Source of the DNA: Sphingobium jiangsuense | Lineage (GTDB): Bacteria; Pseudomonadota; Alphaproteobacteria; Sphingomonadales; Sphingomonadaceae | DNA: 64,000 nt | Assembly (NCBI RefSeq): GCF_014196495.1 | Contig: NZ_JACIDT010000001.1 | Location: 124,001 to 188,000, forward strand | Direction of reading: 5' to 3' | Shown: positions 26,680 through 35,117 of the stretch, one piece after another | Numbering within the stretch: position 1 is the stretch's first letter | How the letters are laid out: each line of letters begins with the position of its first letter | Notes under the pieces: generated by a model | What the model was told of the DNA's origin: nothing | The model's database searches: none | Seen by the model: the letters and a program-made list of their open reading frames with translations, nothing else | Program-made: the position numbers and the translations under genes

Positions 26680-27219
26680 ATGAGCGACTTTCCCCGCCCC
26701 AACCGCCCGAAGCCGGACCGCGCCTCGATGCTGCGCGTCGATCAGGCGGGGGAGTTCGGGGCGACGGTCATCTATGCGGGCCAGCTCGCGGTGATGGGGG
26801 ATCGCCACCCGATGAGCCGTTCCATCGCGGTGATGGCCGCGCAGGAGGAACGCCACCGCAAGCATTTCGACGCGATGATCGCGCAGCGCGGCGTGCGCCC
26901 GACGCTGCTGCATCCGGTATGGAAGGCGGCGGGCTTCGCGCTGGGCGCCGTCACCGCCGCGATCGGGCCGGAGGCCGCGATGGCCTGCACCGCCGCGATC
27001 GAGACGGAGATCGACAAGCATTATGAGGAGCAGCTCCGCGCGCTGGGCGACAGCGACCCGGAACTTTCCGAGGCGATCCGGGATTTTCAGGCCGAAGAGG
27101 TCGAGCATCGCGACGCCGCGCTGGCCCATGGGGCGGAGAACGCGCCTGCCTATCCCCTGCTGTTCGGGGCGATCCGGCTGGGGTGCAAGGCCGCCATCGC
27201 CCTTTCGAAGAGGATCTGA
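26680..27219 (+). CDS. coq7: Demethoxyubiquinone hydroxylase COQ7
   Basis: A 179-residue di-iron monooxygenase performing the last ring hydroxylation of ubiquinone synthesis. The two iron-binding repeats are visible: E25 with E56xxH59 (QEERHRKHFD), and E110 with E140xxH143 (AEEVEHRDAAL). A good site (gaaagag) precedes ATG 26680. It follows dsbB closely, a useful link since DsbB passes electrons to quinone. The next gene begins two bases after its stop. coq9, a partner of COQ7 in eukaryotes and alphaproteobacteria, is in this window at 60014. Confidence 0.95.
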   Translation: MSDFPRPNRPKPDRASMLRVDQAGEFGATVIYAGQLAVMGDRHPMSRSIAVMAAQEERHRKHFDAMIAQRGVRPTLLHPVWKAAGFALGAVTAAIGPEAAMACTAAIETEIDKHYEEQLRALGDSDPELSEAIRDFQAEEVEHRDAALAHGAENAPAYPLLFGAIRLGCKAAIALSKRI

Positions 27220-27221
27220 CC

Positions 27222-27818
27222 ATGCATCATCGACTGACATATGTTCTGGGCGCGGGCGCGGCGGCGTTGATCGCGACGGCCACTCCCGCGCTGGCGCAGG
27301 GCGAGGTCGCGGGTCCTTCGGCCGAGCGCATCCGGCAGGTCATCGTCTATGGCGACGATCCCTGCCCGGCCAGCACCGGCGGCGAAATCACCGTCTGCGC
27401 GCGGCAGGAGGAAAAGGAACGCTATCGCATTCCCAAGGAATTGCGCGAAAACCCCGATTTCGGATCGACGCGCAATGAAGCCTGGGCCAACCGCGTCAAG
27501 TCGATCGAATATGTCGGCAAGTCCGGCACGGAAAGCTGCACCCCCGATGGCGCGGGCGGCGTCACCGGCTGCTTCACCAAGCTCGCCGCGCAGGCCAAGG
27601 CCGAACGGCGCATGACCGGCGAGCAGAGCTGGGCCGATCTGGTCGCGGCGGAGCGGGAGAAGCGCCTGTCGACCATCGACGCCGATTCGGAAAAGATCGA
27701 GGAACGGGTGAAGGCCGAGGAAGCCGCCCGCGCCCGCGCCGCGCAGGAAGGGCTGGAGGACAAGGGCGCCCCCGTCACCACCCCGCCCGCCGACAGCAAG
27801 CCGGATCATCGGCATTAA
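27222..27818 (+). CDS. Secreted four-cysteine protein of unknown function (paralogue of the 28200 gene)
   Basis: A 198-residue protein with a signal peptide ending ALAQ near residue 26. Conserved features shared with the gene at 28200: VYGDDPCP (43-49), EITVCAR (55-61), ERYRIPKELRE (67-77), and cysteines 48, 59, 106 and 117. Beyond residue 120 it adds a charged, probably helical region (SEKIEERVKAEEAARARAAQ) and a Pro-rich end. I do not recognise an assigned function; the pattern recurs in sphingomonads. Two disulfides are likely in the periplasm. It begins two bases after coq7 (start at 27222). Confidence 0.8.
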   Translation: MHHRLTYVLGAGAAALIATATPALAQGEVAGPSAERIRQVIVYGDDPCPASTGGEITVCARQEEKERYRIPKELRENPDFGSTRNEAWANRVKSIEYVGKSGTESCTPDGAGGVTGCFTKLAAQAKAERRMTGEQSWADLVAAEREKRLSTIDADSEKIEERVKAEEAARARAAQEGLEDKGAPVTTPPADSKPDHRH

Positions 27819-27865
27819 GGCGGCGGATAGCGGTTTGGGATGGGGTGGGGAGCGATCCGCTCTCC

Positions 27866-27949
27866 TCATGCGCCACCGGGGACTCAGGCCCCAGTCTCAG
27901 GCCGTGTCGCGCGCCACCTCCTGAGATGCCAGCCTGCGCTGGCATGACG
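27866..27949. repeat. Palindromic intergenic repeat, copy 2
   Basis: Same family as 24638-24727: shared ggccccagtctcaggcc and the right half cctgagatgccagcctgc then gctggcatgac. The left hairpin is partly eroded (caccggggactcaggcc). It lies 48 bases after the stop of the 27222 gene. Confidence 0.7.
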
Positions 27950-27990
27950 GGATAGGAGAGGTTATTTAGGTAGCTAGATGTAACCTAATC

Positions 27991-28098
27991 GTCATGCTGA
28001 ACTTGTTTCAGCATCCATCAAGCCCCACAGACCAATGGTCAATCCGGCGAAATGGACCTGAGCCGAAGGCCAGCGCAGCTAACCAAGTTCAGGGTGAC
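27991..28098. repeat. 108-bp interspersed repeat, copy 1
   Basis: Bounded by gtcatgctgaacttgtttca and taaccaagttcagggtgac, so the ends are themselves near-inverted (gtcatgctgaactt / aagttcagggtgac). An almost identical copy lies in the opposite orientation at 61490-61597, differing by only a few substitutions and a one-base indel. It contains no ORF of note. Confidence 0.85.
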
Positions 28099-28199
28099 GA
28101 TGAAGGCGGAGGTAAGCTCTTGGCCGAAACCAGCCAGTGCAACCACAGTCCCCCTCCCCATACAGGCTGGGTTCAGGCGGTCGGGCGGAAGGAATGGGG

Positions 28200-28610
28200 A
28201 TGGAAGCCCCGCGCCGCGCCCTTGTCCTTGCCCTGATGCCGCCACTGGCGGCGCTGCTCTGCGCCGCGCCCGCGCTGGCGGCCGAGCCGCCGGAGCGCGT
28301 CATCACCCTCGTCGTCTATGGCGACGATCCCTGCCCCACCGACGCGGGCAAGCAAGAGGAGATCGTCGTCTGCGCCCGCAAGCCGGAGGCGGAGCGCTAT
28401 CGCATCCCCAAGGCCCTGCGCGAAAAGGCGGAGCCGATGGGCGGCCCCGGCTGGGCCAGCCAGGTGGCGATGATGGAGCAGGCGGGTCAGGCAATCACGC
28501 CGAACAGCTGCTCGCCCAACGGCAGCTACGGCTTTACCGGCTGCACCCAGGCGATGCTGCGGCAATGGTATGCGGAAAAACGGATGCGGGAGTCGACGGG
28601 GATACCCTGA
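28200..28610 (+). CDS. Secreted four-cysteine protein, paralogue of the 27222 gene
   Basis: A 136-residue protein with a signal peptide ending ALAAEP near residue 29. It repeats the paralogue's motifs: VYGDDPCP (39-46), EIVVCAR (54-60), ERYRIPKALRE (65-75), and cysteines 45, 59, 104 and 115, with the last pair 11 residues apart in both proteins. It lacks the charged C-terminal extension. ATG 28200 is preferred over 28194 because ggaagga ends six bases upstream of 28200. Function unknown. Confidence 0.78.
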   Translation: MEAPRRALVLALMPPLAALLCAAPALAAEPPERVITLVVYGDDPCPTDAGKQEEIVVCARKPEAERYRIPKALREKAEPMGGPGWASQVAMMEQAGQAITPNSCSPNGSYGFTGCTQAMLRQWYAEKRMRESTGIP

Positions 28611-28625
28611 TCCTATAGCAGCGCG

Positions 28626-29027
28626 CTACATCAGCCCCAGCCGGTCCAGTTCCTGCGCCAGATGGGCGGGCAGCGCATCGCCCCCTGCGCCGTCGCCGCC
28701 CAGATCGGCGGGCGCGTCCTTATCCTCCAGATAGCGCCAACCCTGATGCGCCCGCTTGGCGCGAGGGGCGACGGGGATGAGGCGCGGTTCGATACGGATC
28801 CAGTAGCGCCCCTGCCCGTTTTCCTCGAAGCCCAGCAGCGGGCTGCGCCCGATGATCGTTCCCGCGTGGATCCAGTAGAGCGATCCGCCCGCCATCTCCC
28901 CCGCGCGCTTCGGGCAATAGCGCGTGGTCAGGCGAGCCTCGCCCATTCCCGCGCAGGATTCGAGATAGAGGCGCAAATCCTCCGCGCTGTCGCAACCGAA
29001 GGCGATCTTCGTCATGTGCAGGGGCAT
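28626..29027 (-). CDS. DUF1489 family protein
   Basis: A 133-residue protein of the alphaproteobacterial DUF1489 family: it begins MPLHMTKIAFGCDSAEDL, has TTRYCPKRAGEMAGGSLYWI in the middle and KRAHQGWRYLEDKDAPADL near the end. The family function is unknown; a role in RNA or protein handling has not been shown to my knowledge. Start chosen at 29027 by the family N terminus. It is 73 bases downstream of mgtE on the same strand and converges on the 28200 gene. Confidence 0.87.
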   Translation of the reverse strand: MPLHMTKIAFGCDSAEDLRLYLESCAGMGEARLTTRYCPKRAGEMAGGSLYWIHAGTIIGRSPLLGFEENGQGRYWIRIEPRLIPVAPRAKRAHQGWRYLEDKDAPADLGGDGAGGDALPAHLAQELDRLGLM

Positions 29028-29100
29028 GCACAGCACATGGCGCGTGCCGGGCCCGCTTTCAACCTTTTTCGGACCGGGCCTTTTCCGGCCGGTGGCGATG

Positions 29101-30561
29101 CTATCCGGTCAGTCCCGCCGCCGTCGCCAGCCCCAGAAAGGCGAGGAAGCCCATCGAATCCGTCACCATCGTCACGAAGATCGAGGAGGCGACCGCCGGG
29201 TCGGCGTCGAAACGGTCGAAGATCAGCGGAATCGATGCTCCGGCCAGTCCGGCGGTGACGATATTGGCCATCATCGCGGCGGCGATCACCCCGCCCAGCA
29301 CGATATTGCCGAACACGATCGCGACGCCGATGCCCAGCACGCAGGCCACCGTCGACCCGTTGAGCAACGCCACCCGTATCTCGCGCAGCACCGTGCGCCA
29401 GCGGTTGGACGCGGTGATCTGGTTGGTCGCCAACGCGCGCACCGTCACCGCCATGGTCTGGCTGCCCGCATTGCCGCCGACCCCGGCGACGATCGGCATC
29501 AGCGTCGCCAGCGCGACCATCTTCTCGATCGTACCTTCGAATATGCCGATAATGGTCGAGGCGACCAGCGCCGTCACCAGATTGGACAGCAGCCAGCGCA
29601 CCCGGCCCTTGTAGCTTTCGAGGATCGGTTCGTTGATGTCGCCGTCGCCCGCGCCGGACAGGCGGAGAATATCCTCGCCCGCCTCTTCCTGCACGATGTG
29701 CAATATGTCGTCGACGGTGATCATGCCGACCAGCCGCCCTTCGGCATCGACCACGGCGGCGGAGATCAGCGCATATTTCTGGAAGCGCAGCGCCACCTCT
29801 TCCTGATCCATGTCGACGGGGATCAGCGTCTGCTCCCGCTTCATCACGTCGGCGATCGGGATGGAGCGCGGGCAGGTCAGCACCCAGCTGAGCTGACAGG
29901 TGCCGATCGGATGATGCGCCTCGTCCACGACGAAGATTTCCCAGAAGTCGGTGGTCAGGCGCTGGCCGTCGCGCAGATAGTCGATCACCTGCCCGACATT
30001 CATATGGGGCGGCACCGCGATCAGGTCGCGCTGCATCAGGCGGCCGGCCGATTCCTCCGGATAGGCGAGCGCGCTTTCGATGGCGGCGCGGTCCTCCGGC
30101 TCCATCGCGTCGAGGACGGCCTGCTGGTCGGCCTCCTCCATATCCTCGATGATCGCGACCGCGTCGTCGGTGTCGAGCTCGGAGGCGAGGTCGGCGACCT
30201 GCTGCGGCTCCAGCGCCTCGATCAGGTCGTCGCGGACATATTCGTTGAGTTCGGAAAGCACCTCCGCGCCGACCAGATCGCCCAGCGCGGCGATGATGTC
30301 GGCGCGCTCCTCCGCCGGGGTCAGCTCGATGAGGTCGGCGATGTCGGCGGGGTGCAGCGGCGACACCAGCTCCCGCGCGCGGTCGCGGTCGCCCTGCTCC
30401 ACCGCCTCGCGCACGGCGGAGACATATTCGGGCTTCAGCCGGTCGTCCTCGTCATGGCGGGATTCGGCGGCGGCGGCGTCTTCGCCGGGGACGGTATCGA
30501 TCAGGCCCGGCTCGGCGTCCTCAGGCGGCCCCGCAGGCGGCGCGGCGTTGGTCTGGTTCAT
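29101..30561 (-). CDS. mgtE: Magnesium transporter MgtE
   Basis: A 486-residue Mg2+ channel. Order of domains: acidic N-terminal helical domain (about 60-165, with LHPADIADLIELTPAEERA), two CBS domains (about 170-295, with IPVDMDQEEVALRFQKY and VDDILHIVQEEAGEDILRLS), the connecting plug helix, and five membrane helices from about 320 with PIVAGVGGNAGSQTM, the conserved pore-region motif. The CBS and N domains gate the channel by sensing internal Mg2+. It is divergent from the cyclophilin gene, and no Mg2+ riboswitch is evident in its 171-base leader region. Confidence 0.95.
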   Translation of the reverse strand: MNQTNAAPPAGPPEDAEPGLIDTVPGEDAAAAESRHDEDDRLKPEYVSAVREAVEQGDRDRARELVSPLHPADIADLIELTPAEERADIIAALGDLVGAEVLSELNEYVRDDLIEALEPQQVADLASELDTDDAVAIIEDMEEADQQAVLDAMEPEDRAAIESALAYPEESAGRLMQRDLIAVPPHMNVGQVIDYLRDGQRLTTDFWEIFVVDEAHHPIGTCQLSWVLTCPRSIPIADVMKREQTLIPVDMDQEEVALRFQKYALISAAVVDAEGRLVGMITVDDILHIVQEEAGEDILRLSGAGDGDINEPILESYKGRVRWLLSNLVTALVASTIIGIFEGTIEKMVALATLMPIVAGVGGNAGSQTMAVTVRALATNQITASNRWRTVLREIRVALLNGSTVACVLGIGVAIVFGNIVLGGVIAAAMMANIVTAGLAGASIPLIFDRFDADPAVASSIFVTMVTDSMGFLAFLGLATAAGLTG

Positions 30562-30732
30562 CCGCTGCCCCCTCTGTTGCCTGCCCTTCGATCATGCGCC
30601 CGCTTTCGCTCATGCCCATCCGAATTGCAATGCCATTCGACAGAAAAGCCATGGTTGCGCCTTCCCAAAAGCCATGCAGGCCCTATATGGGCGAAACCCA
30701 TTTTACCAACAGGCTGTTCGGGAGATAAGGAC

Positions 30733-31182
30733 ATGGCCGACCAGAGACTGACTTTCACGCTCGATACCGGCGATGTCGTTATCAAGCTGCGCCCCGACCT
30801 CGCCCCTGGGCATGTGGAACGCATCACCACCCTCGCCAAGGAAGGCTTTTACGACGGTGTGGTGTTCCACCGCGTGATTCCCGGCTTCATGGCGCAGGGC
30901 GGCGACCCGACCGGCACCGGCATGGGCGGTTCGCAGCTGCCCGACCTGAAGGCCGAGTTCAATGCCGAGCCGCATGTGCGCGGCGTCTGCTCGATGGCGC
31001 GGGCGATGAACCCGGACAGCGCGAACAGCCAGTTCTTCATCTGCTTCGACGACGCGACCTTCCTCGACCGCCAATATACGGTCTGGGGCGTGGTCGAGGA
31101 AGGCATGGAACATGTCGACGCGCTGCCCAAGGGCGAGCCGCCGGCAAATCCCGGCAAGATCATCAAGGCGACTGTTTCCTGA
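30733..31182 (+). CDS. Cyclophilin-type peptidyl-prolyl isomerase
   Basis: A 149-residue single-domain cyclophilin, catalysing cis-trans isomerisation of prolyl bonds. Typical segments: GDVVIKLRPDLAPGHVERI, FYDGVVFHRVIPGFMAQGGD (catalytic Arg in FHR), GVCSMARAMNPDSANSQFFI and DRQYTVWGVVEEGM. There is no signal peptide, so it is cytoplasmic. A strong site (gggagataagg) precedes ATG 30733. A hairpin terminator follows at 31241. Confidence 0.94.
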   Translation: MADQRLTFTLDTGDVVIKLRPDLAPGHVERITTLAKEGFYDGVVFHRVIPGFMAQGGDPTGTGMGGSQLPDLKAEFNAEPHVRGVCSMARAMNPDSANSQFFICFDDATFLDRQYTVWGVVEEGMEHVDALPKGEPPANPGKIIKATVS

Positions 31183-31491
31183 CCTGATAATCAAACGGCC
31201 CATCCCATCGGGATGGAACCATATTGCTATATTATTTCCAGGCGGGGTGCATCACCCCGCCTTTTCCATATTTCGTCACCATTTGCGCCTTATTTCAGTA
31301 ATCTGAGGTTCAGAAACCGTGACATTAATGCCGCATTTCCAGCTTCTTTTCGTTTTCTGTCCCTGTTCATGAAACTGTAAGCCGCCCCCGCGCATTCCAC
31401 CCTTGCTTGTGCGGTCACAGGGAACGTTCGATCGCCGGCCGCCGGGTCCAAACCGTGTGTCTTACTGAAAAACATGAAGAGGTCGAAAGAC
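31183..31491. other. Non-coding region: hairpin, terminator and leader of the barrel-protein gene
   Basis: 309 bases without a gene. A small perfect hairpin at 31200-31216 (ccatccc/gggatgg) is followed by a terminator at 31241-31265. From 31267 to 31491 the DNA is noticeably more AT-rich (ttcgtcaccatttgcgcctt, ttcagtaatctgagg) and probably holds the promoter and a long untranslated leader of the outer-membrane protein gene. No known riboswitch was recognised. Confidence 0.6.
31241..31265 (+). terminator. Intrinsic terminator after the cyclophilin gene
   Basis: Nine-bp perfect stem ggcggggtg/caccccgcc with a 3-base loop (31241-31261), followed by tttt. It is 58 bases after the stop codon. Confidence 0.85.
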
Positions 31492-32037
31492 ATGAAGAAA
31501 CTGCTTTTCGCGGCACTGGCCGCTGCGTCCATCGCTCCCGTGGCGGCTCACGCCCAGGACGGCGCGGGTCGCCTCGAACCCTATGTCGGCGTACTCGGCG
31601 GCTGGGAGAAGTTCAACGACCAGCCCGACAAGTCCGGCATTCCGCCGCTCGGCTATGACAGCATCACGGTCGAGGGCGTCGCGGGCCTCAACTACAACGT
31701 CGCCGGGCCGATCGTGGTCGGCGTCGAAGGCAATGTCGCCAAGGGCGTCAAGGGCGATGTCGATTGGCAATATGGCGTCACCGGCCGCGCCGGCGTGAAG
31801 GCGGGCAAGGACAGCCTGATCTATGGCGCGGTCGGCTATCGCTGGACCAACTTCTCGGCGCTGGGCGACGACAGCCCGGATTTCCACGGCACCACTTACG
31901 GTTTCGGCGCGGAAATCTCGCCCGCCGATCTGGGCAGCAGCGCCGACCGCAGCAATATGCGCCTGCGCCTGCAGGTCGACACGCTCGGCAATTTCAACAC
32001 TTTCCGTCCGATGGCCGGTCTGGTGTTGAAATACTGA
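31492..32037 (+). CDS. Outer-membrane beta-barrel (OmpW/opacity-like) protein
   Basis: A 181-residue protein with a signal peptide (MKKLLFAALAAASIAPVAAH then AQ) and a small 8-strand barrel pattern: LEPYVGVLGGWEKF, EGVAGLNYNV, VGVEGNVA, GRAGVKAG, IYGAVGYRW, FGAEI, and a final FRPMAGLVLKY strand. This is the opacity-protein/OmpA-like porin family, usually of structural or unknown role. Start at 31492 is preferred to 31474 because gaagagg sits nine bases upstream and MKK opens the signal. It has a long AT-rich leader and ends at a strong terminator, so it is probably a well-expressed single gene. Confidence 0.85.
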   Translation: MKKLLFAALAAASIAPVAAHAQDGAGRLEPYVGVLGGWEKFNDQPDKSGIPPLGYDSITVEGVAGLNYNVAGPIVVGVEGNVAKGVKGDVDWQYGVTGRAGVKAGKDSLIYGAVGYRWTNFSALGDDSPDFHGTTYGFGAEISPADLGSSADRSNMRLRLQVDTLGNFNTFRPMAGLVLKY

Positions 32038-32138
32038 TCCCCACGTTCCGGCGCCTCCGGGCGCCAACCTCTCTCTTCCATCCGCTGCCTGTTTCAGACT
32101 GCCTGGCAGAGGGATGGAAGAGGGTAGAAATAGGGAAA

Positions 32139-32174
32139 GGCAGGTCGTCTATGGGCGGCCTGCCTTTTCTTTTT
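32139..32174 (+). terminator. Intrinsic terminator after the barrel-protein gene
   Basis: Nine-bp stem ggcaggtcg/cggcctgcc (one G-T wobble) with an 8-base loop at 32139-32164, followed by ttttcttttt. Confidence 0.9.
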
Positions 32175-32204
32175 GGTGGATAGGGAGACGGTAGCGATAT
32201 CAAG

Positions 32205-32226
32205 CCCCTCCCCTTCAGGGGAGGGG
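32205..32226. repeat. cccctcccc palindrome between convergent genes, copy 1
   Basis: A 22-base near-perfect palindrome (cccctccccttcaggggagg then gg) between the barrel-protein gene and ppc. The reverse-oriented counterpart is at 46137-46158. Both lie between convergent genes, so a backup terminator role is plausible. Confidence 0.75.
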
Positions 32227-32242
32227 AAGATGGCCTTGCCTC

Positions 32243-34954
32243 CTACCCGCTGTTGCGCAGCGCCGTGGCGATGGCGTTGATCGACAATTCGATCCCCTCC
32301 TTGATCCGGGGGTCGTCCTCGCCCGCGCGGTGACGTTTCAGCAGTTCCACCTGCAACAGGTTCAAGGGCTCGATATAGGGCAGGCGCAGCCGGATCGAGC
32401 GGTCGAGCGCGGGGCTCGCCTGCAACAGGAAGCTCTGCCCCGTCACCGTCAACAGGCCGTCGCGCGCCTTTTCCCAGCCCTCGCGGATGCGGGCGAAGAT
32501 CGCCTGCCCGGCCTGCTGGTCGCGCACCAGCGGCAGATAGCGCGCGGCGATGCCCATGTCCGATTTGGCCAGCACCATCTCCATATTGGCGAGGCTGGAT
32601 TGCAGGAAGGGCCAGACCTGCGCCATGTCCTTCAGCAGCGCCTTGTCCGCGAACCGGTCGATCGCCTGCCCGACGCCGTACCAGCCGGGCAGCATCACCC
32701 GCGCCTGCGACCAGCTGAACACCCAGGGGATGGCGCGCAGATCCTCGATCCGGTCGCTCTTCGTGCGGCTGGCCGGGCGGGAGCCGATCTTGAGGCCGGA
32801 AATCTCCTGTATCGGCGTCAGGTCGCGGAAGAAGCGCTTGAAGCCCTCGGTATCGTAGACCAGCTCGCGATAGGCGGCGAAGGCGGTCGCCGACAATTGC
32901 TCCATCGCGGCGGCGAAACGGGCCTTGTCCTGCTCGCCCAGCGTCTGCGGCTCCAGCGTCGCCAGCAGCGTCGCGCTGGTCATCGATTCCAGATTGGCGG
33001 CGGCGACGTCGGCGGTGCCATATTTGGCGGCGATCACCTCGCCCTGCTCGGTGATGCGGATGCGCCCCTGCACCGACACCGAAGGCTGCGCGCGGATCGC
33101 CGCGAAGGCCGAGCCGCCGCCGCGCCCGACCGCGCCGCCACGGCCATGGAACAGCTGCATGCCGACGCCCGCCGCCTCGAACACCGGGGCCAGCGCCTCG
33201 CTCGCCTGATAGAGGCCCCAGGTGGAGGTGAGATAGCCGCCGTCCTTGTTGCTGTCCGAATAGCCGATCATCACCTCCTGATGCCCCCGCGCGCGGGTCA
33301 GCGCGCCGATTTCAGGCAGGGCAAACCAGGCGCTCATCACCGCGGGCGCGGCTTCCAGGTCGGCGATGGTTTCGAACAGCGGCACCGGCATCACCGCGCA
33401 TTGGGGCGGCCCATCTCCGCCGTCCCTGTCCTTGCCGCCGATGCGCCAGAGGCCGACTTCCTTCAGCAGGATCGCCACCTCCAGCATGTCCGACACGCTT
33501 TCGGCCTTGCTGATGATATAATGGGTGATCGATTGGGGGCCGTAGGCGCGATGGGCCTGCGCGGCGGCCTCGACGATCGCCAGCTCGTTCGCCGTCTCCT
33601 CGCTGTAGCGGGCGAAGCGCGAGCCGAGCGGGCGATTGGTCGCCAATTCCCGCCGCAGCAGCGCGACGCGGGCATATTCGTCGAGTGCGAGATAGTCGCC
33701 CTCGACCCCCGCCTCTTGCAGCAGTTCGGCGATGACGCGCTCATGCACGGCGCTGTTCTGCCGCATGTCCAGCGTCGCGAGGTGGAAGCCGAAGGTCTCC
33801 ACCGCGCGGATCAGCCGCCCCAGCGCGCCGCCGGTCGCCAGTGCGCCCTCGCCGTCGCTCGCCAGCCCCTGCGCGAGGATGACGAGATCGGCGCGCAGAT
33901 CGGACGGGGCGGCATAAGGCTGGCCCCGGAGCGTGGAGGGGCGCGGCGGCGTCTTGCCGGTCAGCCGCTCATAGGTGGCGGCAAGCCGGGCGTAGATGCC
34001 CGACAGCGCGCGGCGATAGGGCTCGTCCGCCCGGCTGGGCGACAGGTCGCCGCTCGCCTCGGCAAGGTCCAGCACCGCCTGCGGCACGGCGGCGAGTTCG
34101 GTCGAGATGGACAGATCGGCGCCGAGGCCGTGCACCCCGTCCATATAATGGCCGAGCGCGACCTCCGCGCCGCGCGCCATCACGGAGCGGAGCTGGTCCG
34201 CCTGCACATAGGGGTTGCCGTCGCGATCGCCGCCGATCCAGTTGCCGACGCGCAGGAAGCTGGCCGGGCGGCCGCCCAATATCCGTTCCCACCGCGCATA
34301 GAGGGCGGGCAGCACCGGCAGGAACACGTCGCGGAAATAGGTGAGCGCGTTGTCGATCTCGTCCTGCACATAAAGGCGTTCGCGGCGCAGCGGGCGCGTC
34401 TGCCACAACAGCGCGATCTGGCGCATGATCGCCTCGTCCACCGGTTCACCCGCGTCGGTTTCGATCTGGCCGGCGTCGCGCAGCCGCATCAGTTCGGCGA
34501 TGCGGTTCTTGTGGTCGATCATCGACTTGCGCCGCACCTCGGTCGGGTGCGCGGTCAGCACCGGGGCGACCAGCGCGCGGTCGAGCAGCGCCAGCACCTT
34601 GTCCCGGCCGACGCCATGACGTTCCAGCGCGGCGACCGCGACCGCGAACGAGCCTTCGGTGTCGGTGTCCATGCCCTGCCGGTCCTCGGCCAGATTGGCG
34701 AGCATCGAAAAGAGCATGAAGCCGCGCACGAAGGACAGCGTATCGTCGAGGCCGAGCGCACCCAAGCCGGTATCGACAAGGTCCGCGCCCTCCACGCCGC
34801 GCGCCCTATCGACCGAGGCGGAGCGGATATATTCCGTCTGGCGATAGAGCTTTTCCCCGCCATAGGCGCGAATGACGTCGCCCAGCAACCGCCCCAGATA
34901 GCGGATGTCGGGATTTTGCGAGATGGTCGCCTCAGGCCGGTTTTCTGTTGTCAT
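32243..34954 (-). CDS. ppc: Phosphoenolpyruvate carboxylase
   Basis: A 903-residue enzyme carboxylating phosphoenolpyruvate to oxaloacetate, an anaplerotic step. Catalytic motifs are H136 in PVLTAHPTEVRRKS, the GDRDGNPYVQ segment in the first third, and the mobile loop LFHGRGGAVGRGGG. The end is the usual SINAIATALRNSG with the Asn-Gly-type C terminus. Length is normal. It is monocistronic and converges on the barrel-protein gene; the upstream 163 bases to the hemolysin-family gene hold only short leader sequence. Confidence 0.96.
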   Translation of the reverse strand: MTTENRPEATISQNPDIRYLGRLLGDVIRAYGGEKLYRQTEYIRSASVDRARGVEGADLVDTGLGALGLDDTLSFVRGFMLFSMLANLAEDRQGMDTDTEGSFAVAVAALERHGVGRDKVLALLDRALVAPVLTAHPTEVRRKSMIDHKNRIAELMRLRDAGQIETDAGEPVDEAIMRQIALLWQTRPLRRERLYVQDEIDNALTYFRDVFLPVLPALYARWERILGGRPASFLRVGNWIGGDRDGNPYVQADQLRSVMARGAEVALGHYMDGVHGLGADLSISTELAAVPQAVLDLAEASGDLSPSRADEPYRRALSGIYARLAATYERLTGKTPPRPSTLRGQPYAAPSDLRADLVILAQGLASDGEGALATGGALGRLIRAVETFGFHLATLDMRQNSAVHERVIAELLQEAGVEGDYLALDEYARVALLRRELATNRPLGSRFARYSEETANELAIVEAAAQAHRAYGPQSITHYIISKAESVSDMLEVAILLKEVGLWRIGGKDRDGGDGPPQCAVMPVPLFETIADLEAAPAVMSAWFALPEIGALTRARGHQEVMIGYSDSNKDGGYLTSTWGLYQASEALAPVFEAAGVGMQLFHGRGGAVGRGGGSAFAAIRAQPSVSVQGRIRITEQGEVIAAKYGTADVAAANLESMTSATLLATLEPQTLGEQDKARFAAAMEQLSATAFAAYRELVYDTEGFKRFFRDLTPIQEISGLKIGSRPASRTKSDRIEDLRAIPWVFSWSQARVMLPGWYGVGQAIDRFADKALLKDMAQVWPFLQSSLANMEMVLAKSDMGIAARYLPLVRDQQAGQAIFARIREGWEKARDGLLTVTGQSFLLQASPALDRSIRLRLPYIEPLNLLQVELLKRHRAGEDDPRIKEGIELSINAIATALRNSG

Positions 34955-35117
34955 GGGGCGATATGCTGCACCGCAACGCGGAGACGGTCAAGAATTTCTC
35001 CGCCCGTGCGGCTGTTCGATTATTGAGGTGGAGAATTGTCATTCCTGAACCGTTATGTCCGCTTCATTCCGAAACGCGGCACGCTCTTCCTGCCTTCGCT
35101 CCTACAGGACCAGCCGC

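Larger units (their letters stand above)
27819..28199. other. Intergenic stretch made of two repeats and a small hairpin
   Basis: No gene is seen in these 381 bases. They hold a palindromic repeat copy (27866-27949), a hairpin at about 27959-27986 (aggtta/taacct), a 108-bp repeat (27991-28098) and a short leader with the ribosome site of the next gene. The two paralogous genes on either side may have been separated by these insertions. Confidence 0.7.

Noticed and set aside
30562..30732. Mg2+ riboswitch before mgtE
   Set aside because: The leader lacks recognisable M-box elements.
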